Assembly: GCA_016217585.1 (NCBI GenBank)
Contig: JACRHQ010000065.1
Location: 1 to 6,012 of the forward strand
Direction: 5' to 3'
Origin: Candidatus Omnitrophota bacterium
Lineage (GTDB): Bacteria > Omnitrophota > Gorgyraeia > Zapsychrales > Zapsychraceae
DNA length: 6,012 nt
The translations under genes and the position numbers were made by a program. Within the stretch, counting starts at the first letter, position 1. Each line of letters opens with the position of its first letter. The notes beneath the pieces are model-generated. The model did not search any database and had not been told where the DNA came from. It worked only from the letters and a program-made list of their open reading frames with translations. This document shows positions 1-6,012 of the stretch, one piece after another.

Positions 1-1604
1 GAGACGCTGGTAATGAGGATGAGTCCGGCGTCGGTGAGCACATGAGCCAATTCTCCTAACTGATGAATGTGCTGGACGCGGCTCAAGACACGGTCATTGG
101 TCCCCGTGCCGGAATCCAGGATCTGATTGGAGACGCCCAGAAAGTAAGTGAACTTCCCCATTTTGAATAAAATTTCTTCCAGCGCTTTGGCAAGGGCCTG
201 TTTACCTGTGTCAACTTGTCCGGTCAAAACGATCAGAACAGCCTTGTGCTGATACTTCATCGCTCGCTTGTCCGGAGTGATGTCGCTGCGCGTCCATCTG
301 AATTCGCGGTTTTTGACGTGCTGGCCGAGCGCGCTGTCCTGGGCATAAACCGGTGCCAGGATGATCCCGCCTCCGGCAATTTCGTAGTTGTCCACAATGA
401 CAAAGCGGCCGGTCTCCGGGATAAAATGGATGTCGTCAAAGGCAATGGGTTTGAGCGTTTCAAACACGCATTCGGCCACGTCGTGGCGGTCGACCTGGGG
501 CTTGTTCTGGATTGATGACAATTCCGAGGCATCCAGAACATTAATAATTTTCGAGAGAACAACGGGAACCTGCTGGGTGGCGATCTTTAATTTGTAATTT
601 TTGTCCTTCACGAACGGCTGCTTGCCCATCCAGAAAATGTTGGCCTTGAATTTGGTGCCGGTGTGCGGCAGTTTTTCTTTTGTTTTGCACATAATCTCGC
701 CCGGCCGCACGTACACTTGAGTTTCCAGCGTAACCCCGGTGCTCTGTCCGGCAAAGGCTGTGTCGTTTGCGGCGTTGGGGAAGGCTTCCACGCTTTTGAC
801 GCGCGAAGTTTTCTTCGACGGCAGGAAAATGACGTCGTCCCCGACCGCGACGCTGCCGGATTCGATGCGCCCGGCAAAGATGCGCCGGTCATCCCCCTGC
901 GCCGTAAATTTATAAATATCCTGGACGGGAAAACGCAACGCGCGGGCGTGGTTGGGGGCTGCCTTCGTGAAATTGTCCAGCGCCTGCAGGACGGACGATC
1001 CCTGATACCAGGGCATTCTTGTCGAGATCCCGACAATGTTCTCCCCCTCGCGCGCGGCTATGGGGATGAAATTCGTCGGCTTGAGATTGATCTCGCGCAA
1101 GAATTCTTCGTATTGCGCCTTGATGTCCTCGAAGACCTTCCGGTCATAGTTGACAAGGTCCATCTTGTTGACGCAGACGGTGATGTTTTTGATCCCCAGA
1201 AACGACATCATGTAGCCGTGGCGTTTGGAATTTTCGCGGATGCCTTCGTGGGCGTCGATGACCAGGACCGCCGCCTCGGCCCGCGCCGCGCCGGTGATCA
1301 TGTTCTTTAAAAATTCGATGTGGCCGGGCGCGTCGATGATGATGTAGTCGCGTTCCTTCGATTTGAAAAAGCTACGGGCGGTGTCGATGGTGATCCCTTG
1401 CGACTGTTCATCTTTGAGGGCGTCGAGAAGAAACGCGTACTCGAAAGGTTTCGAGGTGCGCCGGCAGTTTTCCCTGACGGCCTCAAGCTTGCCCTGCGGC
1501 AAGGAACCGGTATCCGCCAGCAAGCGGCCGATCAGCGTGCTTTTGCCGTGGTCGACGTGGCCGACGATGACGACGTTCATTTGTTCGCGGTGTGTTTGAG
1601 CCAT
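1..1604 (-). CDS. cysN: CysN/CysC fusion: sulfate adenylyltransferase GTPase subunit with degenerate APS kinase domain (C-terminus cut by window edge)
   Basis: GTPase subunit of ATP sulfurylase; with CysD it makes adenylylsulfate (APS) from sulfate and ATP, driven by GTP hydrolysis, in the cytoplasm. I translated 534 codons without a stop, and the frame runs off the left edge. GTPase motifs are GHVDHGKST (residues 15-23), GITID (70-74), DAPGH (91-95) and NKMD (146-149). RMPWYQG near 196-202 is typical of CysN. Beta-barrel domains follow to about residue 445. From about 453 an APS kinase-like domain begins ([11 protein letters not shown], then [12 protein letters not shown]), but its P-loop ends in Lys468-Gln469 rather than Lys-Ser/Thr, and the DGDNxR motif reads LGVSNQ. 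The kinase is therefore probably inactive (inference). Start: ATG at 1604 is preferred, with GCGAGGG about 12 bases upstream. ATG at 1616 is in frame but abuts that site; ATG at 1580 has no visible site. The gene lies 68 bases after cysD. Confidence 0.95.
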   Translation of the reverse strand, partial: MAQTHREQMNVVIVGHVDHGKSTLIGRLLADTGSLPQGKLEAVRENCRRTSKPFEYAFLLDALKDEQSQGITIDTARSFFKSKERDYIIIDAPGHIEFLKNMITGAARAEAAVLVIDAHEGIRENSKRHGYMMSFLGIKNITVCVNKMDLVNYDRKVFEDIKAQYEEFLREINLKPTNFIPIAAREGENIVGISTRMPWYQGSSVLQALDNFTKAAPNHARALRFPVQDIYKFTAQGDDRRIFAGRIESGSVAVGDDVIFLPSKKTSRVKSVEAFPNAANDTAFAGQSTGVTLETQVYVRPGEIMCKTKEKLPHTGTKFKANIFWMGKQPFVKDKNYKLKIATQQVPVVLSKIINVLDASELSSIQNKPQVDRHDVAECVFETLKPIAFDDIHFIPETGRFVIVDNYEIAGGGIILAPVYAQDSALGQHVKNREFRWTRSDITPDKRAMKYQHKAVLIVLTGQVDTGKQALAKALEEILFKMGKFTYFLGVSNQILDSGTGTNDRVLSRVQHIHQLGELAHVLTDAGLILITSV

Positions 1605-1614
1605 TTTAGCTTTC

Positions 1615-1644
1615 ATCCCTCGCTTCGCCATGCTCGCAAGGGAT
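1615..1644 (-). promoter_or_regulatory. Hairpin covering the cysN ribosome binding site
   Basis: In the transcript, AUCCCUUGC (1644-1636) can pair with GCGAGGGAU (1623-1615) as a 9-bp stem with one U-G wobble and a 12-base loop. The 3' arm contains GCGAGGG, the only Shine-Dalgarno-like sequence before the cysN start at 1604, and the alternative AUG at 1616. When folded, the ribosome binding site would be hidden. Regulation is inference: the pairing is visible, but its role is not. It could also be half of a dispersed palindromic repeat. Confidence 0.5.
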
Positions 1645-1647
1645 TCC

Positions 1648-1671
1648 GGCCCGCACCCTCTGGTGCGGGCC
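1648..1671 (-). other. Perfect GC-rich hairpin just after the cysD stop codon
   Basis: GGCCCGCACC (1671-1662) and GGTGCGGGCC (1657-1648) form a perfect 10-bp stem closed by a 4-base AGAG loop. It starts one base after the cysD stop and is followed by GGAATCCC rather than a run of T, so it does not look like an intrinsic terminator. It could be an mRNA stability or processing element setting the cysD to cysN ratio, or part of a dispersed repeat. Only three bases separate it from the next hairpin. Confidence 0.6.
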
Positions 1672-1672
1672 T

Positions 1673-2584
1673 TCACATATACCCATCCCGACGGAGTCCC
1701 TCTAGCCCCCCGCCGCCGTCTTTGTCCTGCGCGCGGCCGGAGCGTTCGGCAATGTTGGCGAATTTTCCGGCGCGTAACTCCTCGACGATCTCGTGGACGG
1801 TTTTTGCCGTGGATTCAACGGAAGAGGTGCACGGATAGCATCCCAGCGAACGGTAGCGTTTACCATCGCCTTGGTCGAAATACAGTTTTGTGACGGGGAT
1901 ATGTTCGCGCTCGATGTATTCCCAGATATTCAATTCCGTCCAGTCCAGAAGTGGATGAATGCGCAGATGCGTCCCCGGCGCGAAATCGGTCTTGAACTGG
2001 TTCCATAATTCGGGCGGCTGGTCGCCGACGTCCCAGTCGTTATTCCGGTCACGGGGGGAAAAGTAGCGCTCTTTGGAGCGGCTCCCCTCCTCGTCGGCGC
2101 GCACGCCCACGATGACGCCGGTGTATGGTTCTTTGTTTGTGTCCAGTTCATATTTGCCGGTTTCATGGTTCAGGCGGTAGCGCGGCCAGTCTCCGGCGAG
2201 CGTGTGCTTGAGGGCCTCGGTCTTCAGAAGTTTGCAGCACGTCAGGCGGTCAACGGCGCCCTCCGGAAATGTCTGTTTTGTCTTGAGCGCTTCTGTGTTC
2301 TGGCCGTAAATCATGTTCAGTTTCCATTCTTTGGCCAGCTGGTCGCGGTAAACAATCATCTCCGGGATTTTATAGCTGGTGTCGATGTGCACCAGCGGAA
2401 ACGGGACATGCCCGAAAAACGCCTTGCGCGCCAGCCATAAAAGCACCGTGCTGTCTTTGCCGATAGACCAAAGCATCACAAGGCTTTTGAATTCCCGGTA
2501 CGCCTCACGCAGGATATAAACGCTCTGCGCCTCGAGGCTGTCTGATTTGTTCATGGTTTTGTCGTTCATCGATGGATTGTTCAT
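1673..2584 (-). CDS. cysD: CysD: sulfate adenylyltransferase catalytic subunit, with four APS-reductase-like cysteines
   Basis: Catalytic PP-loop subunit of ATP sulfurylase, which adenylylates sulfate to APS with its partner CysN, encoded next. The protein has 303 residues, close to the usual 300. The ATP-binding PP-loop LWSIGKDST spans residues 38-46, matching the YSIGKDSS form of known Cys[21 protein letters not shown] (160-179) is the conserved arginine-rich block, and the tail LRRDGYM resembles the usual QGYF end. It has Cys116-Cys117 and Cys249-x-x-Cys252, positions that seem to match the cluster ligands of APS reductase. The start at 2584 overlaps the cysH stop by ATGA, implying translational coupling; no strong ribosome binding site is seen. 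ATGs at codons 6 and 11 are possible alternative starts, since the first 15 residues are not conserved-looking. Confidence 0.95.
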   Translation of the reverse strand: MNNPSMNDKTMNKSDSLEAQSVYILREAYREFKSLVMLWSIGKDSTVLLWLARKAFFGHVPFPLVHIDTSYKIPEMIVYRDQLAKEWKLNMIYGQNTEALKTKQTFPEGAVDRLTCCKLLKTEALKHTLAGDWPRYRLNHETGKYELDTNKEPYTGVIVGVRADEEGSRSKERYFSPRDRNNDWDVGDQPPELWNQFKTDFAPGTHLRIHPLLDWTELNIWEYIEREHIPVTKLYFDQGDGKRYRSLGCYPCTSSVESTAKTVHEIVEELRAGKFANIAERSGRAQDKDGGGGLEGLRRDGYM

Positions 2585-3300
2585 ATTTCACTTTTTGGGC
2601 GGTTGTGGAGGCCGCATTCTTTGTGTTCCGGCGATTCCCACCACCAGCGGCCCGCCCGGATGTCTTCCCCGGGCTTGACGGCGCGCGTGCAGCAGGCGCA
2701 TCCGATGCTGACAAATCCCCTGGAGTGCAGCGGATTGACGTCAATTTTATGTTCGGCGATATATTGGCGTATCTGGTCGAGGCCCCAGTGCGCCAGCGGA
2801 TTGATCTTGATTTTTTGATTCGTCTGGTCCCACTCAAAGGTTTCGACATTGCCGCGCGTGACCGCTTGGCCCCGGCGCAGGCCGCAGAGCCAGACGTCGA
2901 AATTTCTCAGGGCGCGCTTGAGCGGCTCGACCTTGCGGATGCCGCAGCAGAGTTTACGGTTCTCCACGCTTTCATAAAACAAATTGATGCCGTGGTTGCG
3001 TACCATATCTTCCACCGCTTCCGTGTCGGGATAATAAACTATAAAGGACATCGGATAACGCTTTTGGGTTTTGGCCAGGAGTTCATAGGTCTCCTGGAAA
3101 AGCCGGCCCGTGTCAAGGGTGAATATTTCGATGTCCGGCGCGACCCTGGCGATCATGTCGGTGATCACCTGGTCTTCTTCCCCGAGGCTTGAGGCAAAGG
3201 TAAGCTTCCCGCCGAATTCCTCCCGGGCGAATTTGATGATCTCTTCCGGCGAGAATCCTTTGGTCGCGTCCAGGTATTTTTGGGTTTTCTCCGTCGTCAT
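2581..3300 (-). CDS. cysH: CysH: APS reductase (thioredoxin-dependent, 4Fe-4S type)
   Basis: Reduces adenylylsulfate to sulfite and AMP, with electrons normally from thioredoxin, in the cytoplasm. The protein has 239 residues, the usual size. ASSLGEED (36-43) is the PP-loop-derived nucleotide-binding segment and [11 protein letters not shown] (62-72) is a family signature. Cys118-Cys119 and Cys201-x-x-Cys204 are the four 4Fe-4S ligands that separate APS reductases from enterobacterial PAPS reductases. The C-terminal ECGLH (228-232) carries the catalytic Cys229. The four cysteines point to APS as substrate, although some such enzymes, as in Bacillus, also accept PAPS. The start overlaps the stop of the upstream regulator by ATGA, and the stop overlaps the cysD start the same way, so the three genes are probably cotranslated from one transcript. 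Confidence 0.95.
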   Translation of the reverse strand: MTTEKTQKYLDATKGFSPEEIIKFAREEFGGKLTFASSLGEEDQVITDMIARVAPDIEIFTLDTGRLFQETYELLAKTQKRYPMSFIVYYPDTEAVEDMVRNHGINLFYESVENRKLCCGIRKVEPLKRALRNFDVWLCGLRRGQAVTRGNVETFEWDQTNQKIKINPLAHWGLDQIRQYIAEHKIDVNPLHSRGFVSIGCACCTRAVKPGEDIRAGRWWWESPEHKECGLHNRPKSEI

Positions 3301-3710
3301 ATCTGAAATGTCATCGTGTTGTCGGCCCGGCGTCTGCGGTTGCAGATTTCTTCGAAATTGAATTTTTCCATCGTCCTCAAGAATTCCTGACGCACTTCCC
3401 TCCAGATGGGGCTGAAGGTTGGATTGCTTTTGTCATCTCCAGGGTTATGGGTGTCCTGAAAATCTTCGATAATGTTATTCAGCTTAATTTCCCGCGGCAG
3501 TTTTCGCAAGAGATATCCGCCGTTTTTTCCGCGGACGCTTTCCACATACCCGGTTTGTTTTAAGTGGATCAGAATTTGAGTCAGGAATTTTACCGGGACC
3601 CGCTGGCGCCGCGCGATCTGATCGACCCGCAACGGCTCCTGGTTGGGCCAATGCAGGGAAAGCTCCAGTAAGGCGCGGCACGCGTAATCGATCTTAGCTG
3701 AAATTTTCAT
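3297..3710 (-). CDS. Rrf2-family transcriptional regulator, likely of the cys operon
   Basis: Winged-helix DNA-binding regulator of the Rrf2 family (IscR, CymR, RirA, NsrR relatives), 137 residues. The N-terminus MKISAKIDYACRALLEL, a helix-turn-helix across about 27-55 and the wing GYVESVRGKNGGYLL (54-68) are the family hallmarks. Only Cys11 and Cys123 are present; the closely spaced cysteine trio that binds Fe-S in IscR is missing, so it resembles CymR, which senses cysteine status through a partner protein. As first gene of a unit with cysH, cysD and cysNC, it probably controls sulfate assimilation and itself (inference from position). The start ATG follows TAAGTGAGCT, a weak ribosome binding site. 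A promoter lies 39-66 bases upstream of the start codon. Confidence 0.9.
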   Translation of the reverse strand: MKISAKIDYACRALLELSLHWPNQEPLRVDQIARRQRVPVKFLTQILIHLKQTGYVESVRGKNGGYLLRKLPREIKLNNIIEDFQDTHNPGDDKSNPTFSPIWREVRQEFLRTMEKFNFEEICNRRRRADNTMTFQI

Positions 3711-3726
3711 AGCTCACTTAATTACG

Positions 3727-3746
3727 ACTAAATTGATTATTATAGT
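3727..3746 (-). promoter_or_regulatory. Candidate operator: imperfect AT-rich dyad near the predicted transcription start
   Basis: The 20 bases read ACTATAATAATCAATTTAGT on the minus strand. The outer ACTA and TAGT are inverted, and 7 of 10 symmetric positions pair. It lies immediately downstream of the -10 element, where a bound repressor would block transcription. Rrf2 proteins bind AT-rich dyads of similar length. The whole region is AT-rich, so a chance dyad is quite possible. Confidence 0.3.
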
Positions 3747-3748
3747 AA

Positions 3749-3776
3749 AGTATAGACTGTTTTATCTATTTGTCAA
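3749..3776 (-). promoter_or_regulatory. Sigma70-type promoter for the Rrf2-cysH-cysD-cysNC unit
   Basis: The -35 element TTGACA (3776-3771) matches consensus exactly, followed after 16 bases by TATACT (3754-3749). Transcription would start near 3742, giving a leader of about 30 bases before the regulator start at 3710. The -35 element lies inside the last codons of mutY. A second -10-like TATAAT (3744-3739) lacks a good -35 element. Confidence 0.7.
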
Positions 3777-4830
3777 TGTTTTTTTGCAGTCTGGCGACGA
3801 TTTTTGCGCTTCCGGATGGCATTGGATATTCAGTCAACTTATTTATTGGTAACCACTTACGTGAGGCATGGTGATGAGGATAAGATTTCGGCCGGCAATG
3901 GAATACATACAGGTTAACTCGAAATTGGGTATAAAAATGCTGCACATTCATTAAATGCCGACTTGTCGTGATATCAATATCAAGTTCTTCCTTTAGTTCC
4001 CGTTTTAAGGCCTCTTGTGGCGTTTCTCCCTTCTCGATTTTGCCGCCTGGAAATTCCCACAGGTCGGCCAACAATCCTTTGGACGGACGTTTTTGAATCA
4101 GATATTTGTCCCCGCGCTGAAGGATGCCGATGGCAACGTCCAAATCCTGGATGATCTTTTTTTTAGGTTTCGGGATGATCTCCTGGATACCCTTTTGATA
4201 CGCCGCGCAATGGTTTTTCACCGGACATAACAGACAAAGCGGTCCGCGGTTACGGCAGATCAAGGCTCCTAATTCCATCAGGGCTTGATTGAATGTCCCC
4301 GCGTTTTTACGCGGGATAGATTTTTGCAAGAATTCTTCGATACGCTGATCCTGGGAAGTATCCGCATATCCATCCAAAGCCAGCAGGCGCATTACGACCC
4401 GACGGACATTGGCGTCGATGATGGTGTACGGAAGGTCAAAGGCGATGCTGGCCACGGCCCCCGTTGTGTATGGCCCAAAGCCGGGGAGTGTTCGCAGTTT
4501 TTCCGGGTCCCTGGGAAGTTGGCCGCGGTATTGCGTACAGATAATTTGCGCGGCCTTATGAAAATTTTTGGCGCGCTGGTAATATCCGAGCCCTTGCCAG
4601 ACCTTGAGAATTTTTTGAACCGGCGCGCCGGCGACTGTTTCGATGGTCGGAAAAATCTTAATCCACTTCCCGTAATAGGGGATGACCGCGTTGACGGTCG
4701 TCTGCTGGAGCATCACTTCCGAGACCCAGATTTTATACGGGTCGCGCGTTTGCCGCCAGGGCAGGCGCCGGGCGTGCTTTTGATACCAGTTTATCAGGTC
4801 CCGGCGAAAGAGGGTTTGTTCAGGCTTCAT
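3766..4830 (-). CDS. mutY: MutY adenine DNA glycosylase fused to an intact MutT-like Nudix domain
   Basis: Base-excision repair enzyme that removes adenine mispaired with 8-oxoguanine. The protein has 354 residues. Glycosylase part (1-225): WVSEVMLQQT with catalytic Glu38, helix-hairpin-helix LPGFGPYTTGAV (115-126), IIDANVRRV with catalytic Asp139, and 4Fe-4S ligands Cys192, Cys199, Cys202 and Cys208 in the usual spacing. The C-terminal part (about 230-350) is a Nudix fold. Ordinary MutY has a degenerate one that recognises 8-oxoguanine, but here LWEFPGGKIEKGE and RELKEEL (277-283) make a complete Nudix box, with Asp284 replacing the last glycine. It may therefore also hydrolyse 8-oxo-dGTP (inference). 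The start lies inside the end of the chelatase gene (11-base overlap) with no clear ribosome binding site, suggesting coupling. The end carries the -35 element of the next promoter. Confidence 0.95.
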   Translation of the reverse strand: MKPEQTLFRRDLINWYQKHARRLPWRQTRDPYKIWVSEVMLQQTTVNAVIPYYGKWIKIFPTIETVAGAPVQKILKVWQGLGYYQRAKNFHKAAQIICTQYRGQLPRDPEKLRTLPGFGPYTTGAVASIAFDLPYTIIDANVRRVVMRLLALDGYADTSQDQRIEEFLQKSIPRKNAGTFNQALMELGALICRNRGPLCLLCPVKNHCAAYQKGIQEIIPKPKKKIIQDLDVAIGILQRGDKYLIQKRPSKGLLADLWEFPGGKIEKGETPQEALKRELKEELDIDITTSRHLMNVQHFYTQFRVNLYVFHCRPKSYPHHHASRKWLPINKLTEYPMPSGSAKIVARLQKNIDK

Positions 4831-5179
4831 GGATCAGTTTCAGGAAAAGAGCGACCAGGGCGTCATGCCGGCCGAGCGGTCCGGTGATCCGGAAATGGAC
4901 GCCGGGATGATGCCGTCGGGCCTGGTTGATAATTCCGGGGATATCTGCGCAGGCGAGTTTGCCGGAATTAAGGAAGTTAAGAAGGACAACGATCTCGCCG
5001 GCGCCTTTGTCGACGCACCTGCGGATACCCTCGGGGATATCGGGCGATTCGATCTCCAGGAACGCGGGCTCCACAAGGCTGATGCCGCTTTTTTTCTTGA
5101 GATCCCGCGCGAGAAGTTCAATTTCTGCGCGCGCTTTCGTTTCCCTGCTCCCATGCGATACCAGAAGGACTGCCTTCAT
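4820..5179 (-). CDS. CbiX/SirB-type small tetrapyrrole chelatase (sirohydrochlorin chelatase family)
   Basis: Class II chelatase family protein of 119 residues, the size of the short single-domain CbiX proteins that insert cobalt, nickel or iron into sirohydrochlorin. The N-terminal LLVSHGSR (5-12) supplies the first metal-binding histidine, His9. EPAFLEIESPDIPEGI (37-52) and VLLNFLNSGK (65-74) follow the family pattern, and the end has GPLGRHDAL. The second ligand motif, normally H-x-x-x-D-I-P, here reads LACADIP, with Leu75 where the histidine should be. Metal insertion may be weakened or changed, with Cys77 or His105 as possible substitutes (speculation). Near cys genes its plausible role is siroheme for sulfite reductase. 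It overlaps the NAD kinase stop by ATGA and mutY by 11 bases. Confidence 0.85.
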   Translation of the reverse strand: MKAVLLVSHGSRETKARAEIELLARDLKKKSGISLVEPAFLEIESPDIPEGIRRCVDKGAGEIVVLLNFLNSGKLACADIPGIINQARRHHPGVHFRITGPLGRHDALVALFLKLIHEA

Positions 5180-6012
5180 CGATGGATGGTCCGTAACGGG
5201 TTCGGGGAAAGCGAAATTTTGACCGTGGCGTTAAACGGGAACCGGAGGGGGTGGTGGGTGCCGTCGACATAGATCATCCCGTTACGCATAAGAGACGTCA
5301 CCTGGATCGTTTCCTTTTCTCCCAGGAGTCCTCCCTTCAGCCGGTACGCGGGACTGGCCCCGTAATACAGTTCCCGGGGCATATACTGGATTTTTTTATC
5401 GGTTATTTTCAGAATTTTTCCGCCGGCCGATTTGATGGCTCCGGAACTTCCCGCGGGTGTCGAAACCCAGAGTCCTGAACTGCGCTGTCGTTCCGCGGCC
5501 CCTTTCAGTTGAAGATAATACCGGCTCAAGGCCGCGGGGTTGCGGTGGCAGATCAGGACATCGTTCAAGGCCTCCACGGGCCGCCGTCGTCCCTTTACTT
5601 CGACCTGCAGGCGTTGCCAGGACTCTATCCGGCAGGAATTTTGAATGACACCCAGGATGACCCGTCCGAAATTCTTGTGGTCGGCCGTGCAGAGTTTCCC
5701 GACACTCGTGCTCGGCGAAGAATTAACGCCCAGGATAACTTGCCGGCGGATGTGCCTTGCGGCTTCCAGGAAAGTCCCGTCCCCTCCTACTGTGATGATG
5801 AGGTTGTAGCGTTTATAGGAGGTCCTCTGTTCGCGCGCCTGTTTTGTATAGGGGATTCCATACCGCCCCAGGATGCGTTCAACCGTGTTGAGCGTGGCGT
5901 AATGCTCGTCATGCGCTTTTTTAAAACGGCCCATCCCTTGAAAACGGATCTTGTGTTCTTTAAAATATATGGAATACGCGCTTTTTTTATAGAGCACAAG
6001 AACGTTGGATAA
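5176..6012 (-). CDS. nadK: NAD kinase, mitochondrial NADK-like subtype (start beyond right edge)
   Basis: Phosphorylates NAD (perhaps also NADH) to NADP using ATP; cytoplasmic. With residues counted from the GTG at 5997, the GGDGTF nucleotide motif is at 71-76, LNDV (144-147) contains the conserved Asn-Asp pair, STPAGSSGAIKSAGG spans 179-193, and YVDG is at 243-246. The usual bacterial signature TPTGSTAY is replaced by TPAGSSGA, and the loop after ILGVN reads SSPSTSVGKLC, recalling the GVNTDPERSEGHLC style of human mitochondrial NADK2 from memory. Upstream of the GTG the frame stays open to the edge (LSNVLVLYKKS), and NVLVLYKK looks like the first beta strand, so I place the true start outside the window. 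The stop overlaps the chelatase start by ATGA. Confidence 0.9.
   Translation of the reverse strand, partial: LSNVLVLYKKSAYSIYFKEHKIRFQGMGRFKKAHDEHYATLNTVERILGRYGIPYTKQAREQRTSYKRYNLIITVGGDGTFLEAARHIRRQVILGVNSSPSTSVGKLCTADHKNFGRVILGVIQNSCRIESWQRLQVEVKGRRRPVEALNDVLICHRNPAALSRYYLQLKGAAERQRSSGLWVSTPAGSSGAIKSAGGKILKITDKKIQYMPRELYYGASPAYRLKGGLLGEKETIQVTSLMRNGMIYVDGTHHPLRFPFNATVKISLSPNPLRTIHR

Noticed and set aside
198..221. GQVDTGK as a second GTPase G1 motif (similar to GHVDHGK)
   Set aside because: The residues after it ([21 protein letters not shown], then [11 protein letters not shown]) follow the APS kinase layout, not a GTPase, so it is read as a degenerate kinase P-loop.
663..1310. Long open frame of 215 codons on the plus strand
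   Set aside because: It lies wholly opposite cysN, whose translation shows all GTPase motifs; its own protein has no recognisable motif. It is an antisense shadow.
1..1604. Suspected broken or frameshifted cysN, because no closed reading frame covers the region
   Set aside because: Codon-by-codon translation from 1604 to the edge has no stop or frame change; the frame is simply cut by the window edge.
1648..1671. Intrinsic terminator after cysD
   Set aside because: The stem is strong, but no T-run follows on the minus strand, and cysN must be expressed with cysD.
2572..3192. Open frame of 206 codons on the plus strand
   Set aside because: It is antisense to cysH, which has all the expected cysteine and nucleotide-binding motifs.
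4285..4887. Open frame of 200 codons on the plus strand
   Set aside because: It is antisense to mutY and the end of the chelatase gene, both well supported by catalytic motifs; its product has no family features.
5995..5997. GTG as the start of NAD kinase
   Set aside because: The frame is open upstream to the edge and encodes NVLVLYKK, which looks like the first strand of the fold; the GTG would cut it.

Overview
The window is bacterial and gene-dense. All seven protein genes lie on the minus strand, so transcription runs from high to low coordinates, and there is no gene-free stretch longer than 70 bases. GC content is moderate and the gene set is assimilatory. The lineage cannot be fixed from sequence alone. 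Gene order and protein style would suit a deltaproteobacterium-like or candidate-phylum (for example Omnitrophota-like) genome, but that is only a weak impression.

Right part (6012 down to 3766): an NAD kinase entering from the right edge, a small CbiX/SirB-type tetrapyrrole chelatase, and a MutY adenine glycosylase fused to a Nudix (MutT-like) domain. The three genes are chained by start/stop overlaps of 4 and 11 bases. A sigma70-like promoter (TTGACA, 16 bases, TATACT) overlaps the end of mutY and begins a second block.

Left part (3710 down to 1): an Rrf2-family regulator, then cysH, cysD and a cysN-cysC fusion that leaves the window at its left edge. Regulator, cysH and cysD are joined by two ATGA overlaps. 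cysD and cysNC are separated by 68 bases holding two adjacent hairpins; the second covers the likely ribosome binding site of cysNC.

The left block reads as an assimilatory sulfate activation and reduction unit. CysD with the GTPase CysN makes APS, and CysH, which carries the four cluster cysteines of APS reductases, reduces APS to sulfite. The fused CysC-like kinase domain has lost the usual catalytic motifs, which fits a route that skips PAPS. The chelatase upstream could supply siroheme for a sulfite reductase, and NAD kinase could supply NADP(H), but no sulfite reductase is visible here. The most interesting points are a CysD carrying cysteines where APS reductase holds its 4Fe-4S cluster, the degenerate kinase domain, the hairpin pair before cysNC, the chelatase lacking its second metal-binding histidine, and a regulator placed to control its own sulfur operon.
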